A stretch of DNA of 44,715 nucleotides from Streptomyces sp. DI166 (GTDB taxonomy: Bacteria > Actinomycetota > Actinomycetes > Streptomycetales > Streptomycetaceae). The notes under the pieces were generated by a model that searched no databases, was not told the origin of the DNA, and saw only the letters and a list, made by a program, of their open reading frames with translations. The stretch is from NCBI RefSeq assembly GCF_900091315.1, contig NZ_FLSP01000072.1, positions 1-44,715 of the forward strand, written 5' to 3'. This document shows, piece after piece, positions 7,543 through 16,135 of the stretch (its first letter is position 1; every line of letters begins with the position of its first letter). The translations under genes and the position numbers were made by a program.

Positions 7543-9354
7543 ATGGAACAGCAGCCCGGACTCCTGCCCGGCACTCCCGAGTTCCGCATCAAGTTGCAGC
7601 AGGACGGCGCCCTGGCGCGCGGCCGGTTGCTGGCGGAGTTCGGGAACAACGGGACGAACAAGTTCCTGCTGCACGGCGGGTCCGTCGTCGCGGCCGAGGA
7701 GTGGCCCGGTCTGGGGCGTCACAACCGGCGCAACCGGTCCGAACTCCGGGCCAGCGGCGCCCTCGTCGACGCCCCTCCCGGCGGCGTGGGCGCACCGAAA
7801 CGCTGGGTGGCCGCCCACGACATCGAGTGCAACTCCTCGTCCGCAGCCGCCGGGCTCGTGCTCGGGTACGACGCCTCCGGGCCGGAGACCTGGCGCACCT
7901 CGGAAGGGCATCCGCTCGCCGACTACCTCTCCAGCGGATGGCGGCCGCCACGCAAGGCGTGGCTGGTGCGCGGCTCGAACGTCTCCGGGCACAACCTGGT
8001 GCGGCAACTGTGGCTCAAGGAGGGCCTGGTCTCCCTCGCCGCCACATACCTGCCGCCCCTGGACGAGAACGACCCGACGAAGAGCACGCTGCGCCGGTAC
8101 GTCGAGGAGGCGTACGAAGGGGCGGCGTCGTACAACCAGAAGCGCGGCCTGGTCGACGAGCTGCACGCCTTCCTGACCCAGATGCGCATGGGCGACACCG
8201 TGGCCACCATCGCGGACGGGTGGCTGCACCTCGGCCGGATCACCGGCGACGCGGTGCAGACCTCGTCCCCGGGCGGACTGTCGAACATCCGTAGGTCCGT
8301 CACCTGGTTCCCGAAGCCGCACGCCTACGAGGACCTGGCCCAGGAGGTGCAACAGAAGCTGTCCGTGCAGCACGACGTCGTCGACCTCACGGGCGTCCTG
8401 GAAGTCCTCGACCGCCTCGGCGAGGACCTTCCGCCCACGCCGTCCACGCCCGGTGACGTACCCGCCGTGGAGCGGGTGGAGCCGCGGGGCGTGGAACTGC
8501 CGCCCGTCACCCAGGCGCTGGCCGCCGACCTCCTCGTCCACGACCGGGCGTGGCTGGAGGAACTGCGCGAACTCCTCGTCGACGAACGGCAGATCGTCCT
8601 GTACGGCCCGCCCGGCACCGGCAAGACCTATCTGGCGCTGAAGCTGGCAGAGTACTTCGGCGGCGGCCCCGAGCAGGTCAAGATCGTGCAGTTCCACCCC
8701 TCGTACGCCTATGAGGACTTCTTCGAGGGCTTCCGGCCCGTCGAGGACCCCGAGACCCGCGAGGTGGCCTTCCGGCTGACCGCGGGTCCGCTGCGGGAGC
8801 TGGCCGACCTCGCCGCGCGCGAGGGCAACCGGCACATCCCGCACTTCCTGATCATCGACGAGATCAACCGTGCCAACCTGGCGAAGGTCTTCGGTGAGCT
8901 GTACTTCCTGCTGGAGTACCGCGACAGATCGGTGCGCCTGACCCACTCCGGAGACGACTTCTGGCTCCCGCGCAACCTGTTCGTGATCGGCACGATGAAC
9001 ACCGCCGACCGGTCCATCGCCCTCGTGGACGCGGCGATGCGACGGCGCTTCGCCTTCGTGGAACTTTCCCCGCGCACCGAGCCGACCGCCGGTCTGCTCG
9101 CCCGCTGGCTGGAGCGGGAAGGCAAGGATCCCGAGCCCGCACACCTCCTCGACGCGCTCAACTCCCGTATTGACGACCCGGACTTCGCCATCGGGCCGTC
9201 GTACCTGATGAAGCCCGGCGCGTACCGCGACGGCGGTCTGGAACGGGTCTGGCGGACGAAGATCCTGCCCCTGCTGGAGGAACACCACTACGGGGAAGGT
9301 CTGGACACCGACGCACGCTACGGCCTGCGCGCACTGCGTGAAGGCCTCGCGTGA
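7543..9354 (+). CDS. mcrB: McrB-like AAA+ NTPase with N-terminal DUF4357 domain
   Basis: The 603-residue protein is the motor subunit of a type IV McrBC-like restriction system. Residues ~14-128 match DUF4357 (ARGRLLAEF, FLLHGGSVVAAEEW, LRASGALVDA, SSSAAAGLVLGYDASGPETW). Residues ~130-270 form a second module ending in GWLHLGRITGDAV, resembling SH3-like pieces of modification-dependent nucleases. The McrB AAA+ core follows: Walker A GPPGTGKT at 355-362, Walker B LIIDEINRAN with Asp439-Glu440, the family signature MNTADRS at 485-491 and RRRF after it. Classical McrB has DUF3578 or other methyl-DNA readers at the N-terminus, so the target may differ. GTGA overlap with mcrC couples their translation. 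In the family GTP drives translocation; nucleotide choice here is not visible. Confidence 0.9.
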   Translation: MEQQPGLLPGTPEFRIKLQQDGALARGRLLAEFGNNGTNKFLLHGGSVVAAEEWPGLGRHNRRNRSELRASGALVDAPPGGVGAPKRWVAAHDIECNSSSAAAGLVLGYDASGPETWRTSEGHPLADYLSSGWRPPRKAWLVRGSNVSGHNLVRQLWLKEGLVSLAATYLPPLDENDPTKSTLRRYVEEAYEGAASYNQKRGLVDELHAFLTQMRMGDTVATIADGWLHLGRITGDAVQTSSPGGLSNIRRSVTWFPKPHAYEDLAQEVQQKLSVQHDVVDLTGVLEVLDRLGEDLPPTPSTPGDVPAVERVEPRGVELPPVTQALAADLLVHDRAWLEELRELLVDERQIVLYGPPGTGKTYLALKLAEYFGGGPEQVKIVQFHPSYAYEDFFEGFRPVEDPETREVAFRLTAGPLRELADLAAREGNRHIPHFLIIDEINRANLAKVFGELYFLLEYRDRSVRLTHSGDDFWLPRNLFVIGTMNTADRSIALVDAAMRRRFAFVELSPRTEPTAGLLARWLEREGKDPEPAHLLDALNSRIDDPDFAIGPSYLMKPGAYRDGGLERVWRTKILPLLEEHHYGEGLDTDARYGLRALREGLA

Positions 9355-10598
9355 AGGCACCCCCGGCCGACATCCGGCTGCGCGAGTACGGGCCGGCCGA
9401 GTCCGTCCCGCTCACCGCGCAGGCGGGCAGAGCCCTGGCCGCCTCGGAAATCCTGCTGAGCGCCACTCCCGACCCCGGCCGGGACGGCCACTGGCTGCTG
9501 CGCGCCGGCAGCCGGGTCGGCGCCGTACGCACCCCCGGCGGCGCGGTCGTACGGATCATGCCCAAGACGCCGGTGACGCGGCTGTTCTTCCTGCTGGGGT
9601 TCAGCCTCGACCCGGCGCGAGCGTGGCGGGACAGCAAGGAAGGCACTGTCGACACGGGCGCGTACGACGACGTCGTCCCCGCTCTCGCCCATGCCGTCGA
9701 GCGCCAGATCGACCGGGCGCTGCGCCAAGGCGTGCTCCAGGGCTACCGAGAGGTGGAGGAGTCGGCGCTGGTCGTACGAGGCCGCCTGCGTGAAGCCGAG
9801 CAGATCCGGCGGCACTTCGGCCGGACACCACCCGCGGAAATCGCCTACGACGCCTACACAGCCGACACCGCGGAGAACCGCATCCTGCGGGCCGCCACCG
9901 AGCGGTTGCTGCGGCTGCCGGACGTGCCGGGTCCCGTCCGGCGCCGCCTCGCCCATCAGCGCGCCCGGCTGGCCGACGCCCAGCCGCTGGTACGGGGACA
10001 GCACCTGCCGCCATGGCAGCCCTCACGTCTCAATGCGCGCTACTGGCCCGCGCTCCGCCTCGCCGAGGCCGTCCTGCGCGGTGCCTCCCCGGAACACCGC
10101 CCGGCCACGGGCACCCCACTCACCGTGGACGGCTTCCTGCTGGACATGAACAGGCTCTTCGAGGACTTCGTCACGGTGGCGCTGCGGGAGGCCCTGCGGG
10201 AGCACGGCCTGACCGCCCGGCTCCAGGACACCCACCGCCTCGATGTGGCGGGTCTGGTGCGGATGCGCCCGGATCTCGTCGTACGCACCGGTGACGGCCG
10301 GGTACCGGTCGCCGTCGTCGACGCCAAGTACAAGGTCGAGAAGGCCGACGGGTTTCCCCATGCCGACCTCTACCAGGCCCTCACCTACGCCACGGTCCTC
10401 GGACTGCGCGCGGCGCATCTCGTGTACGCGGCCGGGCAGCGGCCCGAACGCTTCCACGAGGTACGCGGCACAGCGGGGAGCGACGGCAGAGGAGTACGCC
10501 TTTATCAGCACAGCCTCGACCTCTCCGAAGAGCCGACGCGGCTCCTGACCCGTCTTCGACAGCTCGCCCGACGGCTGGCCGAGGACGACAGCCGTTAG
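9351..10598 (+). CDS. mcrC: McrC-like endonuclease subunit
   Basis: The 415-residue product has the McrC layout, with an N-terminal all-beta/helical region that contacts the McrB ring and a C-terminal PD-(D/E)xK nuclease. Visible catalytic residues are Asp308 in MRPDLVV and Asp324-x-Lys326 in VVDAKYK, followed by the helix ADLYQALTYATVLGLRAAHLVY typical of the fold. MDMNRLFEDFV-like text (LLDMNRLFEDFVTVALREAL) marks the McrC core. The start GTG 9351 overlaps the mcrB stop. The pair should form a ring-driven nuclease cutting foreign, probably modified, DNA. All active-site residues are intact, so the system appears functional. A helicase gene follows after 52 bp. Confidence 0.92.
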   Translation: MKAPPADIRLREYGPAESVPLTAQAGRALAASEILLSATPDPGRDGHWLLRAGSRVGAVRTPGGAVVRIMPKTPVTRLFFLLGFSLDPARAWRDSKEGTVDTGAYDDVVPALAHAVERQIDRALRQGVLQGYREVEESALVVRGRLREAEQIRRHFGRTPPAEIAYDAYTADTAENRILRAATERLLRLPDVPGPVRRRLAHQRARLADAQPLVRGQHLPPWQPSRLNARYWPALRLAEAVLRGASPEHRPATGTPLTVDGFLLDMNRLFEDFVTVALREALREHGLTARLQDTHRLDVAGLVRMRPDLVVRTGDGRVPVAVVDAKYKVEKADGFPHADLYQALTYATVLGLRAAHLVYAAGQRPERFHEVRGTAGSDGRGVRLYQHSLDLSEEPTRLLTRLRQLARRLAEDDSR

Positions 10599-10650
10599 AG
10601 ATCCTCCGGACCGATCACGCAGAGCAAGAACAGGCAGAAAGGAAGCGACC

Positions 10651-12789
10651 ATGCCCCGGCTCGCCTTCGCCCAGAGCTTCTGGGACGGCTATGACACCTT
10701 GGAGAAGCCGATCCGGGCCGGAGTGCGCAAAGCCATGGCCAAGTTCCAGGCCATGAGCGTCGCCGAACTCAACGCGGACAAGGGACTGCACCTCGAATCC
10801 GTCGAGAACGCCCGCGACCCGCGTATGCGCACCATCCGCATCACGGACTTCTGGCGGGGCGTCGTCCTCGCCCCCGACGACGGCAGCGACACCTTCCTCC
10901 TGGTCAACGTCCTGCCCCACGACGACGCCTACACCTGGGCAGCGAAGCGCCTGTACAGCCAGAACTCGGCCACGCGGGCACTGGAGGTGCGCAACGCCGT
11001 CGCTCTGGACGAGCTCACGCCGCTGTACGAGACGGCCGCCCGCACAGCGCCCCGTCTGCTCTTCACCGACGTCTCGGACGGCACTCTGCGCGAACTCGGT
11101 ATCGACGACCAAGTACTGCGCGCCGCGCGTTCCCTGGTGGACAAGGCCCAGTTGGAGGCGTTCGCGACCCTGCTGCCGGAGGACCAACTGGAGGTACTGC
11201 AGTACCTCGCGGAGGGCTTCAGCCCCGACGAGGTCTACCGGGACGTCGTGGCCGTCCGCCGCCCCGCCGACGCGCCCGCCGAACCGGTGGAGGACCTGGC
11301 CACCGTCATCGCCAACACCTCGGCCCGCATCCGGCTGGTCACCGGACCGCAGGAACTGGAAGAGATCCTGGAGAAGCCCTTCGCGGCCTGGAGGGTCTTC
11401 CTTCACCCCTCCCAGCGGAGGGTCGCCTACCGGGCCTCCTACGGCGGTCCCGTCCAGGTCACCGGCGGCCCCGGCACGGGCAAGACGGTGGCGGCCCTGC
11501 ACCGCGTCAAGCACCTGCTCGGCCGCTCGGAGGACAGCCGCATTCTGCTCACCACGTACACGAACGCACTGGCCGCGGGGCTGCGCGACATGCTCGGGCT
11601 TCTCCTTGACGACGACGAGGAGCTGCTGGCACGGGTGGACGTCACCACGGTCGACTCCTTCGCCCACGGCGTCGTCCGGGCCGGTTCGACCGGCACGCCG
11701 CCCAAGCCTCTCGGGGACCGGGAGCAGCGGCAGTTGTGGGAAAAGGTCGTCAAACAGCTCGCCCTGCCGTTCAGCGCCCAGTTCCTCGCCCAGGAGTACC
11801 GGCACGTCGTTCTCGGCCAGAACCTGCGCGATCTCGATGCCTACCTCGGCGCGAGCCGCCGGGGCCGCGGCACCGGTCTGGGGCCCGCACGCCGCAGGGA
11901 GGTGTGGCGGGCCGTGGAACGGTTCGAGCAGTTCCTGCGGGACCGCGGCGAGACCACCCACCTGCGTGTCTGCGCCCGCGCGGCGGGACTCCTCGCCGAC
12001 CGCCCGGCCCCGTACACCCATGTCGTCGTCGACGAGGCGCAGGACCTGCATCCCGCACAGTGGCGGGTCCTGCGAGCCGCCGTCGCTCCCGGCCCGGACG
12101 ACTTGTTCATCACCGGTGACCCGCATCAGCGGATCTACGACTCCCGTGTGTCGCTGGGCTCGCTGGGCATCACCACGGCCGGCCGGAGCTTCCGGCTCCG
12201 GGTCAACTACCGGTCCACCGAGGAGATCCTGGCCTGGTCGGCCCGTCTCCTCGCCCCGGTCGACATCGAAGCGCTGGACGGCGAGGGGTCGGACTCGCTC
12301 GCCGGTTACCGTTCACTGCTGCACGGTCACCGTCCTCAGGCGCGGGGGTACTCCTCGCGGCAGGAGGAGACCGAGGCGCTGGTGGAGTGGGTCCGGACAC
12401 TGCTGGACAAGGGTCTCGCACCGCACGAGATCGGGGTGTGCGCGCGATTCAACCTCTCCCTGGACGCGGCCGAGGAGAAGCTGAAGGCCGCCGGTGTCCC
12501 TGTGCTCCGGGTCAAGGGACAGGTGACGCAGGGGGCCGAGGGTGTGCGCCTGGCGACGATGCACGCGATGAAGGGGCTGGAATTCCGCGCGGTGTGTGTG
12601 CTCGGTGTCGCCGAGGGCTCCGTTCCGTTCACCCGTGAGATCACCCCGCGGGAGGTGGACGCTCCGCAGCACGACGCCGACCTACTTCGTGAGCGCTGCC
12701 TGCTGTTCGTCGCGTGCACCAGGGCCCGTGAAACCCTGAACGTGTCCTGGAGCGGAACGGCCAGCCCGTTCCTCGCACAGGTCAGTTGA
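10651..12789 (+). CDS. UvrD-family helicase with N-terminal RelE/ParE-like domain
   Basis: The first ~100 residues of this 712-residue protein look like a RelE/ParE-type fold (SFWDGYDTLEKPIRAGVRKA, then ARDPRMRTIRITDFWRGVVL and NVLPHDDAYTWAAKR). A UvrD/Rep SF1A helicase follows: Walker A TGGPGTGKT at 271-279, DEAQD box with Asp461-Glu462, RVNYRSTEEIL and C-terminal MKGLEFRAVCVLGV and LFVACTRARETLNVSWSG. The N-terminal domain probably binds nucleic acid or the ribosome rather than acting as a free toxin, because no antitoxin is nearby; that is inference. AAAGGAAG precedes ATG 10651. It lies 52 bp after mcrC on the same strand, probably as a third operon gene that unwinds or clears cut DNA. It converges on the methylase gene with a 10-bp gap. 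Confidence 0.88.
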   Translation: MPRLAFAQSFWDGYDTLEKPIRAGVRKAMAKFQAMSVAELNADKGLHLESVENARDPRMRTIRITDFWRGVVLAPDDGSDTFLLVNVLPHDDAYTWAAKRLYSQNSATRALEVRNAVALDELTPLYETAARTAPRLLFTDVSDGTLRELGIDDQVLRAARSLVDKAQLEAFATLLPEDQLEVLQYLAEGFSPDEVYRDVVAVRRPADAPAEPVEDLATVIANTSARIRLVTGPQELEEILEKPFAAWRVFLHPSQRRVAYRASYGGPVQVTGGPGTGKTVAALHRVKHLLGRSEDSRILLTTYTNALAAGLRDMLGLLLDDDEELLARVDVTTVDSFAHGVVRAGSTGTPPKPLGDREQRQLWEKVVKQLALPFSAQFLAQEYRHVVLGQNLRDLDAYLGASRRGRGTGLGPARRREVWRAVERFEQFLRDRGETTHLRVCARAAGLLADRPAPYTHVVVDEAQDLHPAQWRVLRAAVAPGPDDLFITGDPHQRIYDSRVSLGSLGITTAGRSFRLRVNYRSTEEILAWSARLLAPVDIEALDGEGSDSLAGYRSLLHGHRPQARGYSSRQEETEALVEWVRTLLDKGLAPHEIGVCARFNLSLDAAEEKLKAAGVPVLRVKGQVTQGAEGVRLATMHAMKGLEFRAVCVLGVAEGSVPFTREITPREVDAPQHDADLLRERCLLFVACTRARETLNVSWSGTASPFLAQVS

Positions 12790-12799
12790 CCGTTTCCGG

Positions 12800-14482
12800 T
12801 CAGTCCACCGGCCGCCCCGCCTTGGCCCCGCCGTTGGGGGCCAGGGCGCCGGACGCGAGACCCTCACGGGCCACCTCGGCGAGCCGTCGGCTCAGTTCGT
12901 CAACCCGGCGCACGCCTGCCTCGAACTCGGTCAGAGCCCGGAAGGCAGAACCGTATCGCCGCTGATCGTCGACGCTCATACGGGGGATGCGGGCGCCCTT
13001 GACGTCGAAGCGGTACGTCCCGCTCGCACTCGTGGACCTACGGACATTGAGGGAGCTGCGCAGGAAGCCCTGGAGATAGTCGGTGTCCAGCTGCTCGCTC
13101 ACCGAGACCGGCTGTTGGCCCTCGTACGCCACAAGTCCGGCACGGGCGAGTTCCGCGACACTGGTGGCGGCTCCGTCCAGCGAGTCCGGCCCGCCGCCTT
13201 CCGTGAGTCCGGGAAGCATCGCGGCCAGTCGGCGGATCTCGTGCTCCAGCTCCTCGCGCAGCGCCGCGTACTCGCCGGGGTAGTCGCGGCGCCGGGAGCG
13301 CAGGTGGGTCCCCGGTGTCAGATCCACCGTGTCGTCCAGGAGTTGCATCAGCGGTACGTCGGCCACCTGGTCGGGGCGCGGTTCCAGGTCCCCGTCGGGA
13401 CTGTTGTCCGTCAGATCGACCATGCGCACGGTGTGCTGCGGGTCCGCCGCTCCCGTGTTCTCGGGACGCTTGAGACACCACAGATGTACGGGAAGAGCGT
13501 GGGAGGTCGCCGTGCCGGGGGGAAGAGCGACCACTTGGCGCACGATGCCCCGCCGCACCAGCTCCGCCCGGATACGGCGGCCCGCCTTGCGGTAGGCGAC
13601 CGAGGCCGGCATGACCATGAGTACCTGGCCGCCGGGCACGGTGTGCGCGTAGGCGTGCTGGAGCCAGGCCAGCTCGCTCTCGGCCTTGGACGGAGTGCCG
13701 AGGTCCCAACGGGCGTCCAGCAACAGCTCGTCCCGCCCCCACTCGGTCACGCCGGCCGGAGGGTCGCAGACAACAAGATCGGCCTTGAGGTCCGGCCACT
13801 GGTCCGCGCGCAGTGAGTCGCCCTCCACGATCTGCACGTCCGACCGGCCCAGCAGGTCCGCACGCAGCTGCGCGAAGCGGGCGCTGTCGGAGTCCAACTC
13901 CTGGCCCACGCACCGCGTTCCGGCCTCAGAGGCGACGGACAGGAGCAACACCCCGATTCCGCAGGCGGGATCGAAGACCGTGGCGTCGGCCGACAGCTCG
14001 GGAGCGAAATGACACAGAGCACGCACTACCCGCTCCGGCGTCACCTGGTCGGAGCCCGCGCGCCGCGCCGAGTCCATGAAGCGCGCGGTCAGTCCGTTCA
14101 CAAGATCGGTCGATGATTCGGTGCGCGCGAGTGCCTGGACACGCTGGGCGACGTCCTCCGGCACGTCGTCCTCGTCCTGCCCGCACAGCAAGGCGGCCAC
14201 CCGGGCGAGACCCGCGATCATCTGCTCCCTGTACACGGCCCGCATGGCCTGCCAGAGTTCGACCTCGGGTGACACCTCCTGGCCCTTGCGCTGCTTGTCC
14301 AGCCATTCCTGGACCTCCGCCAGCGCGTAGAGCGGACTGTTCGCGGCGCCTCCCGCAGGTGCGGGGAAGTCGTCGTAGCGCCGACGCCAGTTGGAGACGG
14401 CCGCACGAGTGACTCCGGCCATCCGGGCGATCTCTGCGCCGGTGACCAGAGGCCCGACCGAAGATGCGGCAGCGTCCGTCAT
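12800..14482 (-). CDS. N-6 DNA methylase with HTH head and specificity-like tail
   Basis: The 560-residue protein starts with a MerR/AlpA-like helix-turn-helix (VTGAEIARMAGVTRAAVSNW, then RRRYDDFPAP and EVQEWLDKQ). Next come an HsdM-type helical bundle and a gamma-class adenine methylase core, with SAM motif I VFDPACGIGVLLL at Asp171. Motif IV reads CDPPAG at Asp240-Pro241-Pro242 instead of the usual NPPY/NPPF. The C-terminus (YRFDVKGARIPRMSVDDQRR plus a long helix) resembles half of a type I specificity subunit, so methylation and target reading may be combined in one chain. ATG 14482 has GGAGG only one base away, so an upstream GTG is possible. Function could be self-marking for the island; motif IV divergence leaves catalysis uncertain. 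Confidence 0.8.
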   Translation of the reverse strand: MTDAAASSVGPLVTGAEIARMAGVTRAAVSNWRRRYDDFPAPAGGAANSPLYALAEVQEWLDKQRKGQEVSPEVELWQAMRAVYREQMIAGLARVAALLCGQDEDDVPEDVAQRVQALARTESSTDLVNGLTARFMDSARRAGSDQVTPERVVRALCHFAPELSADATVFDPACGIGVLLLSVASEAGTRCVGQELDSDSARFAQLRADLLGRSDVQIVEGDSLRADQWPDLKADLVVCDPPAGVTEWGRDELLLDARWDLGTPSKAESELAWLQHAYAHTVPGGQVLMVMPASVAYRKAGRRIRAELVRRGIVRQVVALPPGTATSHALPVHLWCLKRPENTGAADPQHTVRMVDLTDNSPDGDLEPRPDQVADVPLMQLLDDTVDLTPGTHLRSRRRDYPGEYAALREELEHEIRRLAAMLPGLTEGGGPDSLDGAATSVAELARAGLVAYEGQQPVSVSEQLDTDYLQGFLRSSLNVRRSTSASGTYRFDVKGARIPRMSVDDQRRYGSAFRALTEFEAGVRRVDELSRRLAEVAREGLASGALAPNGGAKAGRPVD

Positions 14483-14629
14483 ACCTCCAGCGTACACGGG
14501 CGGATTACCGACTCCGAGGATTGATCCCGTTGACGACGTACACATACATATGTCGCTCTTCACCGCCTACACGGAGAGCCTCCCGAAGGCCTCCGCAGAC
14601 CGCCGCTCCGTATTCGGTACGGTCTGACC
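14483..14629. promoter_or_regulatory. divergent spacer between methylase and DUF6153 genes
   Basis: This 147-bp spacer contains two CGTACAC direct repeats (about 14492 and 14537), a TTGACG at 14530-14535 and an AT-rich ACATACATATGT around 14541-14552 that is unusual for this GC content. The methylase carries its own N-terminal HTH, so autoregulation here is possible, but no promoter can be assigned confidently. Confidence 0.35.
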
Positions 14630-15025
14630 GTGCGAGCCATCACGCATGTACGAGCAGGAGCCGCCCTGGCGCAGCTCCTGCTCGTTGTCGTGCTCGCGGT
14701 GGGGGTGTTCGTGATGCACACCCTGGGGCATCCGGAAGAGCCCGCGCACTCCGGGGTGGTCAGTGCCCCGCATGCGGCGTCCATGGAGCATCCGGTGGCG
14801 GACGGGGTGTCCACGCATGAGCCGCTGATGTCGATGGACATGGCCTCCCTGTGTGTGGCCGTGCTGTTCGGGGTGTGGGTGCTCGCGGCGCTGGTGAATT
14901 CGGCGTTCACGCGGCATCGGGACTGGGCGGAGCTGCTGTTCGCGCAGGTCGCCGCCGTTTCGCGGCCGCGTCCTCCGCCGCGCGGGGCGCCCGATCTCAC
15001 CGAGCTGTCGGTTCTGCGGCAATAG
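14630..15025 (+). CDS. DUF6153 family membrane-anchored protein
   Basis: The 131-residue protein has a hydrophobic segment at ~10-32 (AALAQLLLVVVLAVGVFVMH) and a second at ~75-90 (ASLCVAVLFGVWVLAALV). Between them is a His/Met-rich linker (HTLGHPEEPAHS, HAASMEHP, MSMDM). It matches the Streptomyces DUF6153 family by layout. His/Met-rich exported linkers often handle copper, and the next gene (DUF305) is also associated with metal-stress loci, so a role in metal handling is a reasonable inference only. GTG 14630 is the start used. The tail is proline/arginine rich and probably cytoplasmic. Confidence 0.75.
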   Translation: MRAITHVRAGAALAQLLLVVVLAVGVFVMHTLGHPEEPAHSGVVSAPHAASMEHPVADGVSTHEPLMSMDMASLCVAVLFGVWVLAALVNSAFTRHRDWAELLFAQVAAVSRPRPPPRGAPDLTELSVLRQ

Positions 15026-15102
15026 GCCGATTCCTGCCACGGGCGTTCAGCCCGTGACTCGGCATGCCGGAAAACGGAACGACAGACGAAGTGAGAGCAA
15101 CC

Positions 15103-15654
15103 ATGCGTGCATGCAAGGGCGGTATCGCCGTGGGCGGACTTCTCCTCGGGGGGTTCCTGGGCCTCGTGGGCTGTGGGGGTGAGGAGAAGGCTGCCGCCGA
15201 CTACAACGACGCCGACGTCACCTTCGCTCAGATGATGATTCCGCACCACGAACAGGCCCTGGAGATGGCCGAGCTGGCCGACGGGCGGGCCTCCGACGCC
15301 GCCGTCAAGGACATCGCCGAGCGCATCGAGCGGGCCCAGGAGCCGGAGATCCGGACCATGAAGGGGGGGCTGGAGGACTGGGATCAGCCTGTCTCCGGGC
15401 ACGGGGCCGGGCACGGCGGCGGGCACGGGATGATGTCCGGCTCGGACATGGCCGGGCTGAAGGGCCTCAAGGGCACCGCCTTCGACAAGGCCTTCGCCGA
15501 GCTGATGATCGAGCACCACAACGGTGCCATCGCCATGGCCGAGGAGGAGAAGGAGAAGGGCGAGAACGCCGATGCCAAGAGGCTCGCCGAGGCTGTCGTG
15601 AAGGGGCAGTCCGGTGAGGTCGAGGAGCTGAAGGGGATCGTCGAGCGGCTCTGA
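15103..15654 (+). CDS. DUF305 family lipoprotein
   Basis: The 183-residue product begins MRACKGGIAVGG and runs into a hydrophobic signal ending in the lipobox LVGCGG, so it is a predicted exported lipoprotein. The mature part has two ferritin-like DUF305 halves, each with an HH motif (MMIPHHEQALEMAELA and LMIEHHNGAIAMAEEE). They are separated by a Gly/His/Met-rich linker (GHGAGHGGGHGMMSG) that looks metal-binding. GTG 15091 is an alternative start but adds no signal-peptide features. DUF305 next to DUF6153 is a recurrent Streptomyces pairing. Exact function is unknown; periplasmic-side metal binding is likely. Confidence 0.88.
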   Translation: MRACKGGIAVGGLLLGGFLGLVGCGGEEKAAADYNDADVTFAQMMIPHHEQALEMAELADGRASDAAVKDIAERIERAQEPEIRTMKGGLEDWDQPVSGHGAGHGGGHGMMSGSDMAGLKGLKGTAFDKAFAELMIEHHNGAIAMAEEEKEKGENADAKRLAEAVVKGQSGEVEELKGIVERL

Positions 15655-15667
15655 GGGGGTGCGGGAA

Positions 15668-15700
15668 CCGGGGCCGGGGGGGTTTCCTCCCCGGCCCCGG
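15668..15700. terminator. bidirectional hairpin terminator between convergent genes
   Basis: Perfect 12-bp arms CCGGGGCCGGGG (15668-15679) and CCCCGGCCCCGG (15689-15700) enclose a 9-base loop. The hairpin lies 14 bases after the DUF305 stop and 10 before the convergent DUF6299 stop. It lacks a long T-run, as is common in Streptomyces terminators. Confidence 0.7.
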
Positions 15701-15709
15701 TCGAGGGCG

Positions 15710-16135
15710 TCAGGACTTCACCAGCGTCACGTCCTGCTTGCTCTGCGCGTGGAACGCCGGCAGGGGCAGGCCCCCGCCCGTCCTCAGTTCCATCAGCGTC
15801 GCCTCCACCTGTGCCGGGCCCGGCTTCACCGCGGCCGGGCGGGGCTTGCCCGTGTTCTGCCAGCGGTGTTCCGTGCCGTCGCAGATCGCCCGGGTGCCGC
15901 CGATGCCGTGGCGGACGTCGGCGTCGGGGGCGCCGACCGAGGAGCTGACGAAGACCGGGCCGGTGCCGCCCGTGCAGCGGTAGGTGCCGGAGAGGGTGAC
16001 CGTGCCGTCGGCGGCGATCGTGCCGGTGGGGTCGACGGTCACCGACTCGAAGGGGGCGGCGGGGGTCGTGGGGGCGAGGAGCAGGAGCAGGGCGGTGGCT
16101 GAGGCCGCGCCGAGAGCGGCGGTGCGCACGGGCAT
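15710..16135 (-). CDS. DUF6299 family secreted protein
   Basis: The 141-residue protein has a Sec signal peptide (MPVRTAALGAASATALLLLL, cleavage near TPAAP). A small beta-rich domain follows with paired cysteines (YRCTGG and AICDGTEHRW), giving one likely disulfide. Length and the pattern DPTGTIAADGTVTLSGTYRC fit the Streptomyces DUF6299 family of exported proteins with no known function. It has its own transcription unit, convergent with the DUF305 lipoprotein gene and divergent from the DUF5999 gene. Confidence 0.8.
   Translation of the reverse strand: MPVRTAALGAASATALLLLLAPTTPAAPFESVTVDPTGTIAADGTVTLSGTYRCTGGTGPVFVSSSVGAPDADVRHGIGGTRAICDGTEHRWQNTGKPRPAAVKPGPAQVEATLMELRTGGGLPLPAFHAQSKQDVTLVKS

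Noticed and set aside
7341..9360. Very long minus-strand open frame continuous with the DUF1998 gene (would make ~1080 residues)
   Set aside because: It is the antisense of mcrB, with Gly/Val/Arg-rich composition and no domain sense; the real gene starts at 7340.
10651..10960. Free RelE toxin gene
   Set aside because: The frame runs uninterrupted into the helicase and there is no antitoxin gene.
5012..14482. Assignment as DISARM or Druantia
   Set aside because: Only a DUF1998 domain is shared; the DrmA-type helicase, DrmC and the large DruE-type fusion are missing.
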